Part shown: piece by piece, positions 44,759 through 54,016 of the stretch
How positions within the stretch are numbered: position 1 is the first letter of the stretch
Layout: every line of letters begins with the position of its first letter
Assembly: GCA_028681335.1 (NCBI GenBank)
Contig: JAQUIT010000007.1
Coordinates: 85,990 to 149,989 of the forward strand
From: Desulfuromonadaceae bacterium
GTDB taxonomy: Bacteria; Desulfobacterota; Desulfuromonadia; Geobacterales; Pseudopelobacteraceae
Direction: 5' to 3'
DNA: 64,000 nucleotides
Notes under the pieces: generated by a model
What the model was told of the DNA's origin: nothing
Database searches by the model: none
The model's input: only the letters and a program-made list of their open reading frames with translations
Position numbers and translations under genes: made by a program

Positions 44759-45763
44759 CTATTGTGCCATTGCCGCAGCCATTCTGATTGCCGCCAGCAG
44801 GCTGCTCTCCGATGCGGTGCCGCTTCCCGCAAGATTATAGGCGGTGCCGTGATCAACAGAGGTGCGGATGATTGGCAGGCCCAGCGTTATGTTTACGGCA
44901 TCGTCAAAATGCAGCATCTTGAGCGGAATCAGCCCCTGGTCGTGGTACATCGCCACCACGCCGTCATAACACCCCTGCCGTGCAAAGTGGAACAGGGTGT
45001 CGGCAGAATGTGGCCCTGAAACGTCTAACCCTTCCATTCGCGCGGCTTCAACTGCCGGCGCAATGATCACGTTTTCGTGAGAGCCGAATTTCCCACCCTC
45101 TCCGCAATGAGGGTTAAGTGCACATACCGCCAGCTTCGGCATAGCTTTGCCGGTCAGGCGCGCAATTCCAGCAGCAGTGATACGGATTGTCTTTAAAACC
45201 TGCTCGAACGTTACCAGGTGAGGGACGTCGGCGAGTGCTTCATGAATTGTAACCAGGCTGACTCTGAGAACATCACCGGCCAGCATCATGACGAAGTCAT
45301 CAGTCCGGCACAATTCGGCCAAGAGCTCGGTGTGGCCTGGGTAGTCGTGGCCGGCTTGGTGCATCGCTTCTTTGCAGATCGGAGCGGTTGCCATGGCTGC
45401 CACATGGTTCTCAAGGCAGAGATGTGCCGCAGAGCAGATGTAGCGGTAAACGGCATCGCCGGCCGCCACAGACGGAGCGCCGTAGCGAATATCTGAATCG
45501 GTGAGGTGAGAAAGAACCAGCAGCGGAATGACGTTACCATCTACGTACCGCGCATCTACGGCGGTTGCTACTTCGTTAATCTTCAGAGTAGAGCCGCAGG
45601 TGTAGAGTGCGCGTTCCAGTGCCAAACGGTCACCGATTACCAGCGGTGCACAGATGTGTGCGATATCCGGTGACTGCAGCGCTTTGATGATGATTTCAGG
45701 GCCGATTCCCGATGGGTCGCCCATCGTTATGGCAATACAAGGTTTGTTAGGCACAGCGGTCAC
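44759..45763 (-). CDS. pdxA: 4-hydroxythreonine-4-phosphate dehydrogenase
   Basis: The 334-residue enzyme of pyridoxal phosphate synthesis shows IAITMGDPSGIGPEIIIKAL, YPGHTELLAEL, NPHCGEGGKFG and MYHDQGLIPLKML, with the metal-binding histidines. The GTG start overlaps the stop of cbiG by 4 bp (GTGA), so pdxA is the last gene of a cobalamin operon. PdxA paralogs also serve other pathways, so another 3-hydroxy acid substrate is possible. Confidence 0.92.
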   Translation of the reverse strand: MTAVPNKPCIAITMGDPSGIGPEIIIKALQSPDIAHICAPLVIGDRLALERALYTCGSTLKINEVATAVDARYVDGNVIPLLVLSHLTDSDIRYGAPSVAAGDAVYRYICSAAHLCLENHVAAMATAPICKEAMHQAGHDYPGHTELLAELCRTDDFVMMLAGDVLRVSLVTIHEALADVPHLVTFEQVLKTIRITAAGIARLTGKAMPKLAVCALNPHCGEGGKFGSHENVIIAPAVEAARMEGLDVSGPHSADTLFHFARQGCYDGVVAMYHDQGLIPLKMLHFDDAVNITLGLPIIRTSVDHGTAYNLAGSGTASESSLLAAIRMAAAMAQ

Positions 45764-46824
45764 CCCTCCGTCAATTCAGCCACCGCCAAAGTGACATTTG
45801 CAGATTTTACTTTATTCAGCAGGAGTCGCCCGTTGCCGGAAGCAAGAAGCGCAGCAGGCTCTGCTACGCCGGCTACACCGACAGCTGCCAGAGCATGTTC
45901 CGAAGGTGGCGAAGGAAAAGATACGAGGCTAAGATCAGTGCTTTCGAAACAGCGCAACGGCACCCCAAGGCGTTTGGCGAAATCCACCAGACCCGCTTCA
46001 TTGCTCTTGGCAGCGACCGAGGCGATGCAGTGTACGCTTTTCGGTGAGAGCGACAAGTCGTTGAGGTGGTCGATGACAAAGGCTTCAATCTCATCAGCTG
46101 AAGTGCCGCGGTTGCAGCCGATACCAAGCACAAGGTTGCGCGGGCGGAGGATGAGGGTTTTTTCTGCGCTAGCCAGGTTTTGCTGGGACCGGTTTGTGAC
46201 AAAAACATAACCGCAGGCTGAACTGTCTTCTGCTTCAGCAAAAGAATCAAAAAAGGTGATGGTACCACGGCCATGAAGCCAGGAGCTGGTATGGCCGGTC
46301 GGGTCGACAACGGCGATCTCCTTGCCGTCGAGCAGCAGGGAGTTGAGAGTCTTGACCCGGACGATATCTTCGATGATCCATCCCTGCTCCTTGGCCAGCA
46401 AGTCAAAAGAGGGGAGTCCGTTAGCGTCGGTTGCGGTGGTAATAACCGCGCAAGCTCCAGAGGCCGATGAGCAGCGTTCAGCCAATTCGTTGGCACCACC
46501 AAGATGCCCTGAAAGGAGTGCAATTGCAAATCTGCCCGCATCATCCATGGTTACAACAGCCGGGTCGGTTTCCTTTGATTCCAGAAGCGGTGCGACAATG
46601 CGTACTACGATGCCTGTTGCCATAATCAGCACAAGGCCATCGTACAACCTCCAGAGCGAAAAAATCAGATCCTTGAGGCCGGTCGATTCAAAAGAATTAC
46701 AGTTGTCTCCGGCTAGACCGGCGTAGCGTCGCGATACATAGAGTTGCGAGCCGGGCAGGCGTGCTTCCAGCTGCCTGCCAAGCCGGGCTCCGCCGGCGGT
46801 TATTGCAACAACGGCAATACGCAT
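45760..46824 (-). CDS. cbiG: Cobalt-precorrin-5A hydrolase
   Basis: The 354-residue protein matches CbiG: N-terminal domain (MRIAVVAITAGGARLGRQL), a central GHLGGANELAERC and a C-terminal CobE/CbiG_C domain (VLGIGCNRGTSADEIEAF). It opens the delta-lactone and releases acetaldehyde in anaerobic B12 synthesis. The inner ATG is used because it lies 1 bp after the cbiF stop with a GAAGG site; the longer frame overlaps cbiF heavily. Confidence 0.92.
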   Translation of the reverse strand: MRIAVVAITAGGARLGRQLEARLPGSQLYVSRRYAGLAGDNCNSFESTGLKDLIFSLWRLYDGLVLIMATGIVVRIVAPLLESKETDPAVVTMDDAGRFAIALLSGHLGGANELAERCSSASGACAVITTATDANGLPSFDLLAKEQGWIIEDIVRVKTLNSLLLDGKEIAVVDPTGHTSSWLHGRGTITFFDSFAEAEDSSACGYVFVTNRSQQNLASAEKTLILRPRNLVLGIGCNRGTSADEIEAFVIDHLNDLSLSPKSVHCIASVAAKSNEAGLVDFAKRLGVPLRCFESTDLSLVSFPSPPSEHALAAVGVAGVAEPAALLASGNGRLLLNKVKSANVTLAVAELTEG

Positions 46825-46825
46825 G

Positions 46826-47605
46826 TCAGGCAACGTTACCTTCGCGGAAGCCATGCGAAAAGCCGCCGTCATACAGAAATGACCTGGCCTTGAGACCCTC
46901 ACGACGAGCAGCCAGTACGTCACCGACGATGATAAGTGCCTGTCGATCAATACCGGCCAAATGGACTCTTTCAGCCAGATCGGCCAGAGTGCATCGAATG
47001 ATCTGCTCGTCATCCCATGAGGCCCGGCAGACGACCGCTGCGGGAGTCTCGGGGGTATAGGCGCCCTGAAGCAGCTGGTCGACGACCTTTTCGGCCATGC
47101 CGACCGAAAGATAAATCACCATCGTGGCCCCGAGCTTGGCTATTGCATTGAGCCGTTCGCGCTCCGGCACCGGAGTACGTCCTTCGACACGTGTGAAGAC
47201 GACTGTCTGCGAAAGTTCCGGCAGGGTCAGTTCCTGTTTGAGCGCGGCAGCAGCGGCAAAGGCGCTGGTTACGCCAGGTACGACCTGATAGTCGATCTCC
47301 AGTCGGTCCAGTTCCTCCATCTGCTCCTGAATGGCCCCGTAAATGGAGGGGTCGCCGGTGTGCAGGCGGACAAGGCTTTTGTCTGAGGCTATAGCGTCAC
47401 TCATGACGGTTATGACCTCCAGGAGCGTCATCCCGGCGGAGTCGTAGATATCGGCCTTGGTTGCATAGAGCTGGACCAGTTTGCGGTCAACAAGGCTGCC
47501 GGCAAAAATGACGACATCGGCGTGACTGAGTAGGCGTGCACCTCGAATAGTGATCAGGTCGGCCGCTCCCGGGCCTGCGCCTACGAATGATATTTTGGCA
47601 GCCAT
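46826..47605 (-). CDS. cbiF: Cobalt-precorrin-4 C11-methyltransferase
   Basis: The 259-residue tetrapyrrole methylase has KISFVGAGPGAADLITIRG, VRLHTGDPSIYGAIQEQM and VVPGVTSAFAAAAALK, characteristic of CbiF/CobM. It methylates C11 of cobalt-precorrin-4 using SAM. It leads the run cbiF-cbiG-pdxA, the genes being 1 bp apart or overlapping. Confidence 0.94.
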   Translation of the reverse strand: MAAKISFVGAGPGAADLITIRGARLLSHADVVIFAGSLVDRKLVQLYATKADIYDSAGMTLLEVITVMSDAIASDKSLVRLHTGDPSIYGAIQEQMEELDRLEIDYQVVPGVTSAFAAAAALKQELTLPELSQTVVFTRVEGRTPVPERERLNAIAKLGATMVIYLSVGMAEKVVDQLLQGAYTPETPAAVVCRASWDDEQIIRCTLADLAERVHLAGIDRQALIIVGDVLAARREGLKARSFLYDGGFSHGFREGNVA

Positions 47606-47794
47606 GGGCTCTCCGTTGTGAGGGAATTATTAACTGAACTCCAGAGTTTCTTGTAGTCTTAAAGAGCTGCTATGTCAAGCCGGAGCCGGTTTTGACCCGT
47701 CCCGTAAAGAGTGGAAACTGCATATTCCGCATTACCAAAATTCCTATTATATGATATAAGGCCGAAAGGTCTATCTACTGAAGAAGGAGGGGTC

Positions 47795-48637
47795 ATGATT
47801 AAACGTTTGCTTGTTTATATGGTTGGTACCCTGTTTATGCTGTCTGCCAGCGGCTGTCTGGTCGCTGAAAGTAAGTATTTGAAGAAGGTTGGTGAGGCGG
47901 ATGGTTTATCTCAAGAGCTTGCTACCCTGCAGCAGGCGCATAAAAAGCTTACCCTGGAGAATAACGAATTAAACGTCCGCTTTAACAAGCTCACAGGGGA
48001 TGCTGCAGCGCTAGCCGTTGATAAAAAACAGCTTGAAGAGATCCTCAGGGCAAAATCAGACACGTTATCGAAAAATATCAGTGAGGCCCGCCAGCAGGTG
48101 GCCGAGCTAAAGATCGAAAACAGTAAATTGAACGCTGATATTTCTGAAATCCAGCGGGTAAAAGAGGAAAAGGTTAAAGAGGTGAGTGGCACGTACGAAC
48201 AGCTCCTGGCAAACATGAAGAACGAGATTGCCAAGGGACAGGTCACCATTTCCGAATTGAAGGGTAAGCTGACTGTCAACATGGAAGCTGCTATCCTCTT
48301 TGACTCCGGCAGTGCCGAGGTAAAGACGGAAGGGCTTGATATTCTGAACAAGATGGTTGAAACACTGAAAAATGTCGGTGATAAAGCTATCCGGATTGAG
48401 GGGCATACCGACGTAGTCCAGATTTCCGGGAGCTTGGCTCGCACCTTTCCTACCAATTGGGAGTTGTCGGCTGCCCGTGCGATCAATGTCACCAGATTTC
48501 TCCAGCAGCAGGGGATTGATCCTCGCAACCTGTCAGCAGCGGCTTTTGCCGAGTATAAACCGGTTGCGGATAACGCGACGAAAGAAGGCCGGGCCAAGAA
48601 CCGTCGCATAGAAATAACGCTTGTTGCGAAGGATTAA
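47795..48637 (+). CDS. OmpA-family lipoprotein with coiled coil
   Basis: A 280-residue protein with a lipoprotein signal (LFMLSASGC), a long coiled coil (about 30-160) and an OmpA-like peptidoglycan-binding domain (about 165-275: AILFDSGSAEVKTEG, RIEGHTDVVQI, LSAARAINVTRFLQQQGID, GRAKNRRIEITL). It should tie an outer or inner membrane to the cell wall. AAGGAGG before this ATG sets the start; upstream codons have no support. Confidence 0.9.
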   Translation: MIKRLLVYMVGTLFMLSASGCLVAESKYLKKVGEADGLSQELATLQQAHKKLTLENNELNVRFNKLTGDAAALAVDKKQLEEILRAKSDTLSKNISEARQQVAELKIENSKLNADISEIQRVKEEKVKEVSGTYEQLLANMKNEIAKGQVTISELKGKLTVNMEAAILFDSGSAEVKTEGLDILNKMVETLKNVGDKAIRIEGHTDVVQISGSLARTFPTNWELSAARAINVTRFLQQQGIDPRNLSAAAFAEYKPVADNATKEGRAKNRRIEITLVAKD

Positions 48638-48641
48638 AGCG

Positions 48642-49346
48642 GTGGCAAAGAAAAAGCAACAGCAGCAAAATATACCAAAAGCAAAAGAGTTTCATGTCGC
48701 TCCGTTTGGAGCTCTAAAGGGGCTTGCCGTTCCGGAGGCTGAGTCGGCAGCACCGGTTAAACCGGCAGAGAAAAAAACGGTGGAGGAGGCTGATAGCGGT
48801 CTTGATCTTTTTTTTCAGGCGGTCGCCGATGTGCGGCCGTTTCAAAAATCCGCTAAAAAGCCGGTTAAGGCTGGATCTCATCCGTTGCAGAAAACCGCCG
48901 GAAAAACCGGGGAGGAGCTTCTGGTCGTCGAAGAGGGTGCTTTTCTTGAGGAGATCGGCCGCTTAAAACTGGATACAAAATTTATCGATTCGATTCCTGA
49001 TGAAGGTGAGTTGCAGCCGCTTTCCGGCAACCGGCTCCGCCAGGTGAAGCGAGGTGTGGTTTCAGTCGGACACCAACTGGATCTGCATGGTTTAACACGT
49101 GAGGAAGCTCTTGCTGCATTGCCGGGTTTTTTACAGTCCGCCCGAAAGAGGGGACAAAAGGCCGTTCTTGTTATCACCGGCAAAGGAAATCACTCCTCTG
49201 ATGAACCGGTTCTTCATCAGGCTGTCGCTTCATGGCTGCGCGATACCGGGCGGGAGATGGTTCTGGAGTTTGCCCCGGCGCCGCGAGAAATGGGCGGCAG
49301 TGGGGCGTACGTGGTATTTCTCCGCCAACTGCCCGATTCATTGTAA
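48642..49346 (+). CDS. Smr-domain protein
   Basis: The 234-residue protein ends in an Smr domain (about 145-230: HQLDLHGLTREEALAALPGFL, VLVITGKGNHS, GSGAYVVFLR). Smr domains of this kind can nick DNA or RNA, or join branched nucleic acid. The first 140 residues are Lys/Gln/Ala-rich and likely disordered. GTG is chosen over a TTG seven codons upstream because AAGGA is suitably spaced; it begins 5 bp after the OmpA stop. Confidence 0.87.
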   Translation: MAKKKQQQQNIPKAKEFHVAPFGALKGLAVPEAESAAPVKPAEKKTVEEADSGLDLFFQAVADVRPFQKSAKKPVKAGSHPLQKTAGKTGEELLVVEEGAFLEEIGRLKLDTKFIDSIPDEGELQPLSGNRLRQVKRGVVSVGHQLDLHGLTREEALAALPGFLQSARKRGQKAVLVITGKGNHSSDEPVLHQAVASWLRDTGREMVLEFAPAPREMGGSGAYVVFLRQLPDSL

Positions 49347-49404
49347 ATATTTTCAAGCAGCACCCATAATTCCAAAAGACTCGTTTTATGAAAGGAAAAG
49401 ATCA

Positions 49405-49695
49405 ATGATTACTCACATTGTGCTATTCAAGCTGGCAGATCCCAGCGCGGAAAACCTGACGGCAACCAGAAACAAGCTCCTTAGCATGGACGGCAAAGTC
49501 GACCTGTTGCGTCACCTCGAGGTCGGCGTTGACCTGATCAGATCGGAACGGTCATACGATATTGCACTTACCACCCGTTTCGATTCCCTCGCCGATCTGC
49601 AGGCCTACCAGATCCATCCGTACCATGCCGGAGAGGTCATCCCGCACATGAAGGCGGTCTGCTCATCAATTGTGGCGGTTGATTACGAAAATTGA
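49405..49695 (+). CDS. Dabb (stress-responsive alpha/beta barrel) domain protein
   Basis: The 96-residue protein reads MITHIVLFKLADPSAEN with a His near position 4, the Dabb ferredoxin-like fold, and ends PYHAGEVIPHMKAVCSSIVAVDY. The family often forms dimers; the cellular role is not fixed. AAAGGAAAAG precedes the ATG. A longer upstream frame overlaps Smr and is not supported. Confidence 0.88.
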   Translation: MITHIVLFKLADPSAENLTATRNKLLSMDGKVDLLRHLEVGVDLIRSERSYDIALTTRFDSLADLQAYQIHPYHAGEVIPHMKAVCSSIVAVDYEN

Positions 49696-49720
49696 GCGGT
49701 TATACTGTATACTTTTTATC

Positions 49721-49749
49721 TTGACGAAAGATAAGCGTATGCGTAGAAT
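49721..49749 (+). promoter_or_regulatory. Sigma-70-type promoter of the CoA-transferase gene
   Basis: TTGACG, a 17-bp spacer and TAGAAT, about 145 bp upstream of the start codon. Confidence 0.6.
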
Positions 49750-49893
49750 CCGGTTCTACTCGAGCCCCTGGCGAGTTTTTTGGTCTAACGTGCCGGTATG
49801 ATTGCAGACTGTCTTTCGGGATAGGTGGTTCATAAATTCCTTGTCAACACAGGTTTCTGCCTGTAAACACAAAAAACAAACAGGAGGTAGTAA

Positions 49894-51492
49894 ATGTCGG
49901 ATTACGGAACTCTTCAAGACCGCGTACAATGCAAGTCCCTTTTGAGTAAGGTGATGACACCAGAACAGACGATTGACTTCTTCAAGAACGGCATGAACCT
50001 TGGCTGGTCAGGCTTTACCCCGGCCGGTTACCCAAAAGTGGTACCGATCGCCCTCGCTGAGCACGTTGAGAAAAACAACCTGCAGGGTAAACTCAAATTC
50101 AATCTCTTTATTGGTGCATCTGTTGGTGCCGAGACCGAAAACCGCTGGGCACAGAACGACATGATCGACCGCCGCTGGCCATATCAGACCGGTAAGGACA
50201 TCGCTGCCGGTATCAACCAGGGGCGTATCCGTATGGGCGACAAGCATCTTTCCCTGTTCGCTCAGGATCTGGGCTACGGCTTCTATACAAAGGACACCGA
50301 GACCGGCAAGCTTGATCTCGCAATTATCGAAGTTTCCGAGATTCTGGAAGACGGCAGCCTGGTTCCAACATCTTCCTGCGGCGTTATTCCTGAGATCCTG
50401 ATGATCTGCGACCGGATCATCATTGAGGTTAACACCGGACAGCCATCCTTCAAAGGTATCCACGATCTGTTGACTCCGGCTATTCCGCCGAATCGCCAGC
50501 CGTTTAACATTGTTACCGCCGGCTCCCGTATCGGCTCCACCTCGATCCCTTGCGATCCAAGCAAGGTTATCGCTGTTGTTGAGTCTAAACTCCGTGACCA
50601 GGGTCGCGCCTTTGCCGAGCAGGATGATACCTCCGAAGCGATTGCAGGCCATATCATCGAATTCTTTAGCCAGGAAGTAAAGGCCGGCCGCCTGCCGAAG
50701 AACCTGCTGCCGATTCAGTCAGGTGTAGGTTCCATCGCCAACGCCGTTATCGGTGGGTTGGCTAAAGGACCGTTCAGCAATCTATCCGTCTATACCGAAG
50801 TTCTGCAGGACACAATGCTTGACCTGTTCGACTCCGGTAAGCTGGACCACGCATCTTCATGTTCGCTCTCTCTCTCTGCAGAGCCGGGTTTCCCGAAATT
50901 TTTTGCAAACATGGACAAGTATTTTGACAAGATTACCCTGCGTCCACTCTCGATCTCCAATGCACCGGAGCCGATCCGCCGTCTGGGGTGTATCGCCATG
51001 AATACACCGGTAGAGATTGATATCTATGCCCACGCCAACTCCACTCTGGTTGGTGGTACCCGTATGATCAACGGTCTGGGTGGTTCAGGTGACTTCCTGC
51101 GTAACGGCTTTTTAAAGATGATGCACACTCCGTCGAGCCGTCCTTCCAAGACTGATCCGACCGGTATCTCCTGCGTCGTACCACACTGCTCACACATCGA
51201 CCACACCGAGCATGACCTCGACTGCGTTATCACTGAGCAGGGTCTGGCCGACTTGCGCGGAGTGGCACCGAAGGAGCGTGCCCGTCTGATTATCCAGAAG
51301 TGTGCACACCCTGATTACAAAGAACAATTGACAGAATACCTTAATATTGCTGAAGCTGACTGCCTCAAGCGTAAGGTTGGGCACGAGCCGCAGATGTGGG
51401 ATCGCGCCTTCAAGATGCACCTCAACCTCGAGAAGAACGGCACGATGAAGCTGAAAAACTGGGATGTAAAAGTCGATCTCTGCGAAGGCTAG
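49894..51492 (+). CDS. Acetyl-CoA hydrolase/transferase, probably succinyl-CoA:acetate CoA-transferase
   Basis: The 532-residue class I CoA-transferase has GVGSIANAVIGGL and the catalytic Glu region VYTEVLQDTMLDL, plus VVPHCSHIDHTEHD and TEQGLADLRGVAPKERA. In Geobacter such enzymes (Ato) move CoA from succinyl-CoA to acetate, joining acetate uptake with the TCA cycle. GGAGG precedes the ATG, the codon use suggests strong expression, and it has its own promoter and terminator. Which of the family's substrates it uses is inferred from lineage. Confidence 0.9.
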   Translation: MSDYGTLQDRVQCKSLLSKVMTPEQTIDFFKNGMNLGWSGFTPAGYPKVVPIALAEHVEKNNLQGKLKFNLFIGASVGAETENRWAQNDMIDRRWPYQTGKDIAAGINQGRIRMGDKHLSLFAQDLGYGFYTKDTETGKLDLAIIEVSEILEDGSLVPTSSCGVIPEILMICDRIIIEVNTGQPSFKGIHDLLTPAIPPNRQPFNIVTAGSRIGSTSIPCDPSKVIAVVESKLRDQGRAFAEQDDTSEAIAGHIIEFFSQEVKAGRLPKNLLPIQSGVGSIANAVIGGLAKGPFSNLSVYTEVLQDTMLDLFDSGKLDHASSCSLSLSAEPGFPKFFANMDKYFDKITLRPLSISNAPEPIRRLGCIAMNTPVEIDIYAHANSTLVGGTRMINGLGGSGDFLRNGFLKMMHTPSSRPSKTDPTGISCVVPHCSHIDHTEHDLDCVITEQGLADLRGVAPKERARLIIQKCAHPDYKEQLTEYLNIAEADCLKRKVGHEPQMWDRAFKMHLNLEKNGTMKLKNWDVKVDLCEG

Positions 51493-51514
51493 AAGACTTT
51501 GTAACTGAGGCATC

Positions 51515-51548
51515 AATAAACCCCGCCGGGCAACCGGCGGGGTTTATT
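51515..51548. terminator. Terminator of the CoA-transferase gene
   Basis: A perfect 15-bp stem (AATAAACCCCGCCGG) with a GCAA tetraloop. Confidence 0.9.
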
Positions 51549-51656
51549 ATTTGATAACATGATATTCATGCTTGAACTTGCCTCGTGGTTATGGTTTAAA
51601 TGGCTTAATTGCGCGTGACAGTTATTGGATGATATCCCTTTTACAGGTTGGCACAG

Positions 51657-52358
51657 ATGTCTCAAAACATAAGCGGTTTTAAAGGTGCGGTGGCCGGTCT
51701 CTCTTTGACTGATGTCATTCAGCTTAAAGGGCACAATAAATATACCGGGGCTATTTCTGTAGAATACGGAGAGAGTAACGGTGTAATTTATTTCGTTGAT
51801 GGTGAAATAATTCACGCCGAACAGGGTGATGAAATCGGCGAACAGGCCATCTATGAGATTATCAAGTGGCCGGGCGGTACATTTAATATCCACCCGGAGA
51901 TGACTTCCAACGTATGTACTATCCATTATCGCACCGATTTTCTGCTTCTTGAAGCACTGCGGCGGCTAGATGAAGAAAGTGCCGGTGCTACGGCACATAA
52001 ATCAGCCGCTCCCTCTGTTACACCCCGCCGCACTATGAGCAAAATTGCTGCCCGTCTGCAGGAAATAAATAATATTACCTATGCCGTTTTGCTTGACAAG
52101 CAGGGGGCGCCAGTTCAGGACTCCAGTATTGAAGCGGTAGCGCTGGCCGCGAAAGGTGTTTTCCTGGCCACAACCGGCAGCAGTATCGGTGAGCTCATGG
52201 GGTTGGGTGAAGTTAAAGCAGCAGTTGTCCATACAACAAACTACAACCTGTTATTGTACGATTCCAAACAGCACTATTTGAGTATTGCGGTCAAGCCGGA
52301 CTGCAACCTGGAAAGCGTTGAAGCCGAGATCAAGTCTGCATTTGCACAGACCAAGTAG
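51657..52358 (+). CDS. DUF4388 and roadblock-like regulatory protein
   Basis: A 233-residue protein. Residues 1-110 match DUF4388/PATAN-type domains (FKGAVAGLSLTDVIQLKG, NKYTGAISVEYG, VIYFVDGEIIHAEQGD, GEQAIYEIIKWPGGTF). Residues 125-233 look like a roadblock/LC7 fold (IAARLQEINNITYAVLLDKQGAPV). Roadblock proteins often control small Ras-like GTPases (MglB-MglA), but no GTPase gene is adjacent. A TTG 9 bp upstream could also be the start. The next gene, 12 bp on, is likely a partner. Confidence 0.8.
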   Translation: MSQNISGFKGAVAGLSLTDVIQLKGHNKYTGAISVEYGESNGVIYFVDGEIIHAEQGDEIGEQAIYEIIKWPGGTFNIHPEMTSNVCTIHYRTDFLLLEALRRLDEESAGATAHKSAAPSVTPRRTMSKIAARLQEINNITYAVLLDKQGAPVQDSSIEAVALAAKGVFLATTGSSIGELMGLGEVKAAVVHTTNYNLLLYDSKQHYLSIAVKPDCNLESVEAEIKSAFAQTK

Positions 52359-52370
52359 GGGAGTTGTTTC

Positions 52371-53057
52371 ATGAAGGACATTCTGCAGCACATAAACAGC
52401 GTTGATGGCGTGCTTGGCAGTGCACTCTGCAGCAATAACGGAGAGGTGATTGCCCATGCCTTCCCCCCGCTCATCGATGCAGATTCAATAAAGAAAGTGG
52501 CTTCACTGACAGTGGAGTGCTTACATGGTCTGCAGGTGTCTCAAACACTGGAGTTGCTTGATTGGCGCTACTCAAACGGTCGCATCCTCGTCAAGGCTTT
52601 TCCGGAAGCAATGCTCTACCTGTTATGCTCCAACAATATTAATATTCAGGTGCTGTCGATAACGCTTAATCTTGCAGTAAAAAAACTGAAAGAAAAACTT
52701 ATAAGTGATCAACCTGCCGCATCAGGGCTGCCGGAAGCTGAAGAGCCGGTGTCAGACGAGAGTCTGTTGCGTATGAGTATCAGTCATCTGGCTGATAAGC
52801 AGGCCAGTGCAAGCTTTGATTCCCTTGGAATGGTTGCTGTCAGTCAGCCGACCTCTCACTATATCTCGGATTTTTACAAGACCCCCTTCAAGAAGCTCAC
52901 TCTGACAAATGTTGCTGCTGGTACAAGCGGCACGTTTCCGGTCATGGTTATGAAAGATATGGATATGCAGTATAACGGCACCGTCGTTGTCGGCCCCGGC
53001 ATTGAGAAAAAGCTCAAGGTAAGTGAAGGGGACAAGGTGGAAGTCAAGATCGCCTGA
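52371..53057 (+). CDS. Roadblock-like protein with an unknown C-terminal domain
   Basis: The 228-residue protein begins with a roadblock/LC7-like domain (about 1-105: LQHINSVDGVLGSALCSNNGEVIAHAF, IQVLSITLNLAVKKLKEKL). A linker is followed by a C-terminal beta-rich domain (about 175-228: KKLTLTNVAAGTSGTFPVMVM, VSEGDKVEVKIA) that is not recognised. It lies 12 bp after the DUF4388-roadblock gene; the pair may form a heteromeric platform. Confidence 0.75.
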   Translation: MKDILQHINSVDGVLGSALCSNNGEVIAHAFPPLIDADSIKKVASLTVECLHGLQVSQTLELLDWRYSNGRILVKAFPEAMLYLLCSNNINIQVLSITLNLAVKKLKEKLISDQPAASGLPEAEEPVSDESLLRMSISHLADKQASASFDSLGMVAVSQPTSHYISDFYKTPFKKLTLTNVAAGTSGTFPVMVMKDMDMQYNGTVVVGPGIEKKLKVSEGDKVEVKIA

Positions 53058-53087
53058 TATACATTTATATCTGCAGAAGCTGCTCAG

Positions 53088-53119
53088 GCGGGGAATAAGG
53101 TGACTTATTCCCCGCTTTT
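53088..53119. terminator. Terminator between the roadblock pair and xerC
   Basis: GCGGGGAATAAG-GTGA-CTTATTCCCCGC then TTTT. The xerC stop codon lies in the stem. Confidence 0.85.
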
Positions 53120-54010
53120 CGTATGGGCTTTCGGGTGTGCCTTGTCATAGACCTCCATCAGGCGGTCTATGCTGACGTGGGTGTATTTTTGGGTTGTGGA
53201 GAGTGAAGCATGACCGAGCAGCTCCTGGATGGCTCGCAGATCAGCTCCCCCTTCGAGCATGTGGGTGGCGAAGGTATGACGGAGGGTGTGTGGTGAAATA
53301 CGTTTAAAGGCGGCAATCTGCATTACATGGGTGTCGATGATGCGTGCCACGCTGCGGCGGTTGATGCGTTCGCCGCGTGTGTTGAGAAAAACAGCCCCTT
53401 TTCCGGTCTTATTTTCCCGCTGGTCAAGATACTCCTGCAGCGCAGCCTGAGCACGACAGCCAACCGGGACAATTCGCTCTTTCCCGCCTTTTCCGGTAAC
53501 TCGTACCATACCGCACGTGAGATCAAGTTCCGTGAAATCAAGAGCGGTCAACTCTGAGACACGGAGGCCGCTGGAATAGAGCAATTCCAGAATGGCGCGA
53601 TCTCGCAGGGCGTATTTATCGCTATTATCCGTGGATTCCATCAGGGTTGTGGCCTGATCGATGTCCAGATGGAATGGTAAGCGTTGCTCTTTCTTTGGTG
53701 TAGCGATCAGCTCGGCAGGATTTTTTGCGATGAAGCCGCGTCGCAGCAGGAAACGGAAAAACGAGCGTATCGCAGCCAGCTTGCGCCCGATAGAGCTTTT
53801 TTTCGTGTCCTTTGACAACCCTGCCAGATAGCGTCTGAGGAACAGGTGGTCAATGTCGTGAGCTGATACCGCTTCACCCTTGTCATGCAGGGCGAACGTA
53901 AGCATCTGTGAAAGGTCACTGCGATAGGCCGCAAGAGTGTGTGGCGAAGCATTACGCTCGGTTTGAAGATAGGCGATGAATTGCTGAATATGCTGATCTA
54001 GAAACGTCAT
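53105..54010 (-). CDS. xerC: Tyrosine recombinase XerC-like
   Basis: A 301-residue tyrosine recombinase with all catalytic residues: Arg150, Lys174, His241, Arg244 ([12 protein letters not shown]), His267 ([12 protein letters not shown]) and Tyr276. The length and N-terminal SAM-like domain fit XerC/XerD, which resolve chromosome dimers at dif. It neighbours housekeeping genes rather than mobile ones. XerC versus XerD cannot be fixed from this alone. Confidence 0.92.
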   Translation of the reverse strand: MTFLDQHIQQFIAYLQTERNASPHTLAAYRSDLSQMLTFALHDKGEAVSAHDIDHLFLRRYLAGLSKDTKKSSIGRKLAAIRSFFRFLLRRGFIAKNPAELIATPKKEQRLPFHLDIDQATTLMESTDNSDKYALRDRAILELLYSSGLRVSELTALDFTELDLTCGMVRVTGKGGKERIVPVGCRAQAALQEYLDQRENKTGKGAVFLNTRGERINRRSVARIIDTHVMQIAAFKRISPHTLRHTFATHMLEGGADLRAIQELLGHASLSTTQKYTHVSIDRLMEVYDKAHPKAHTKSGE

Positions 54011-54016
54011 ACTGTT

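Noticed and set aside
46825-47013. 63-codon N-terminal extension of CbiG
   Set aside because: It overlaps cbiF entirely and is not part of the family; the ATG at 46824 follows the cbiF stop by 1 bp.
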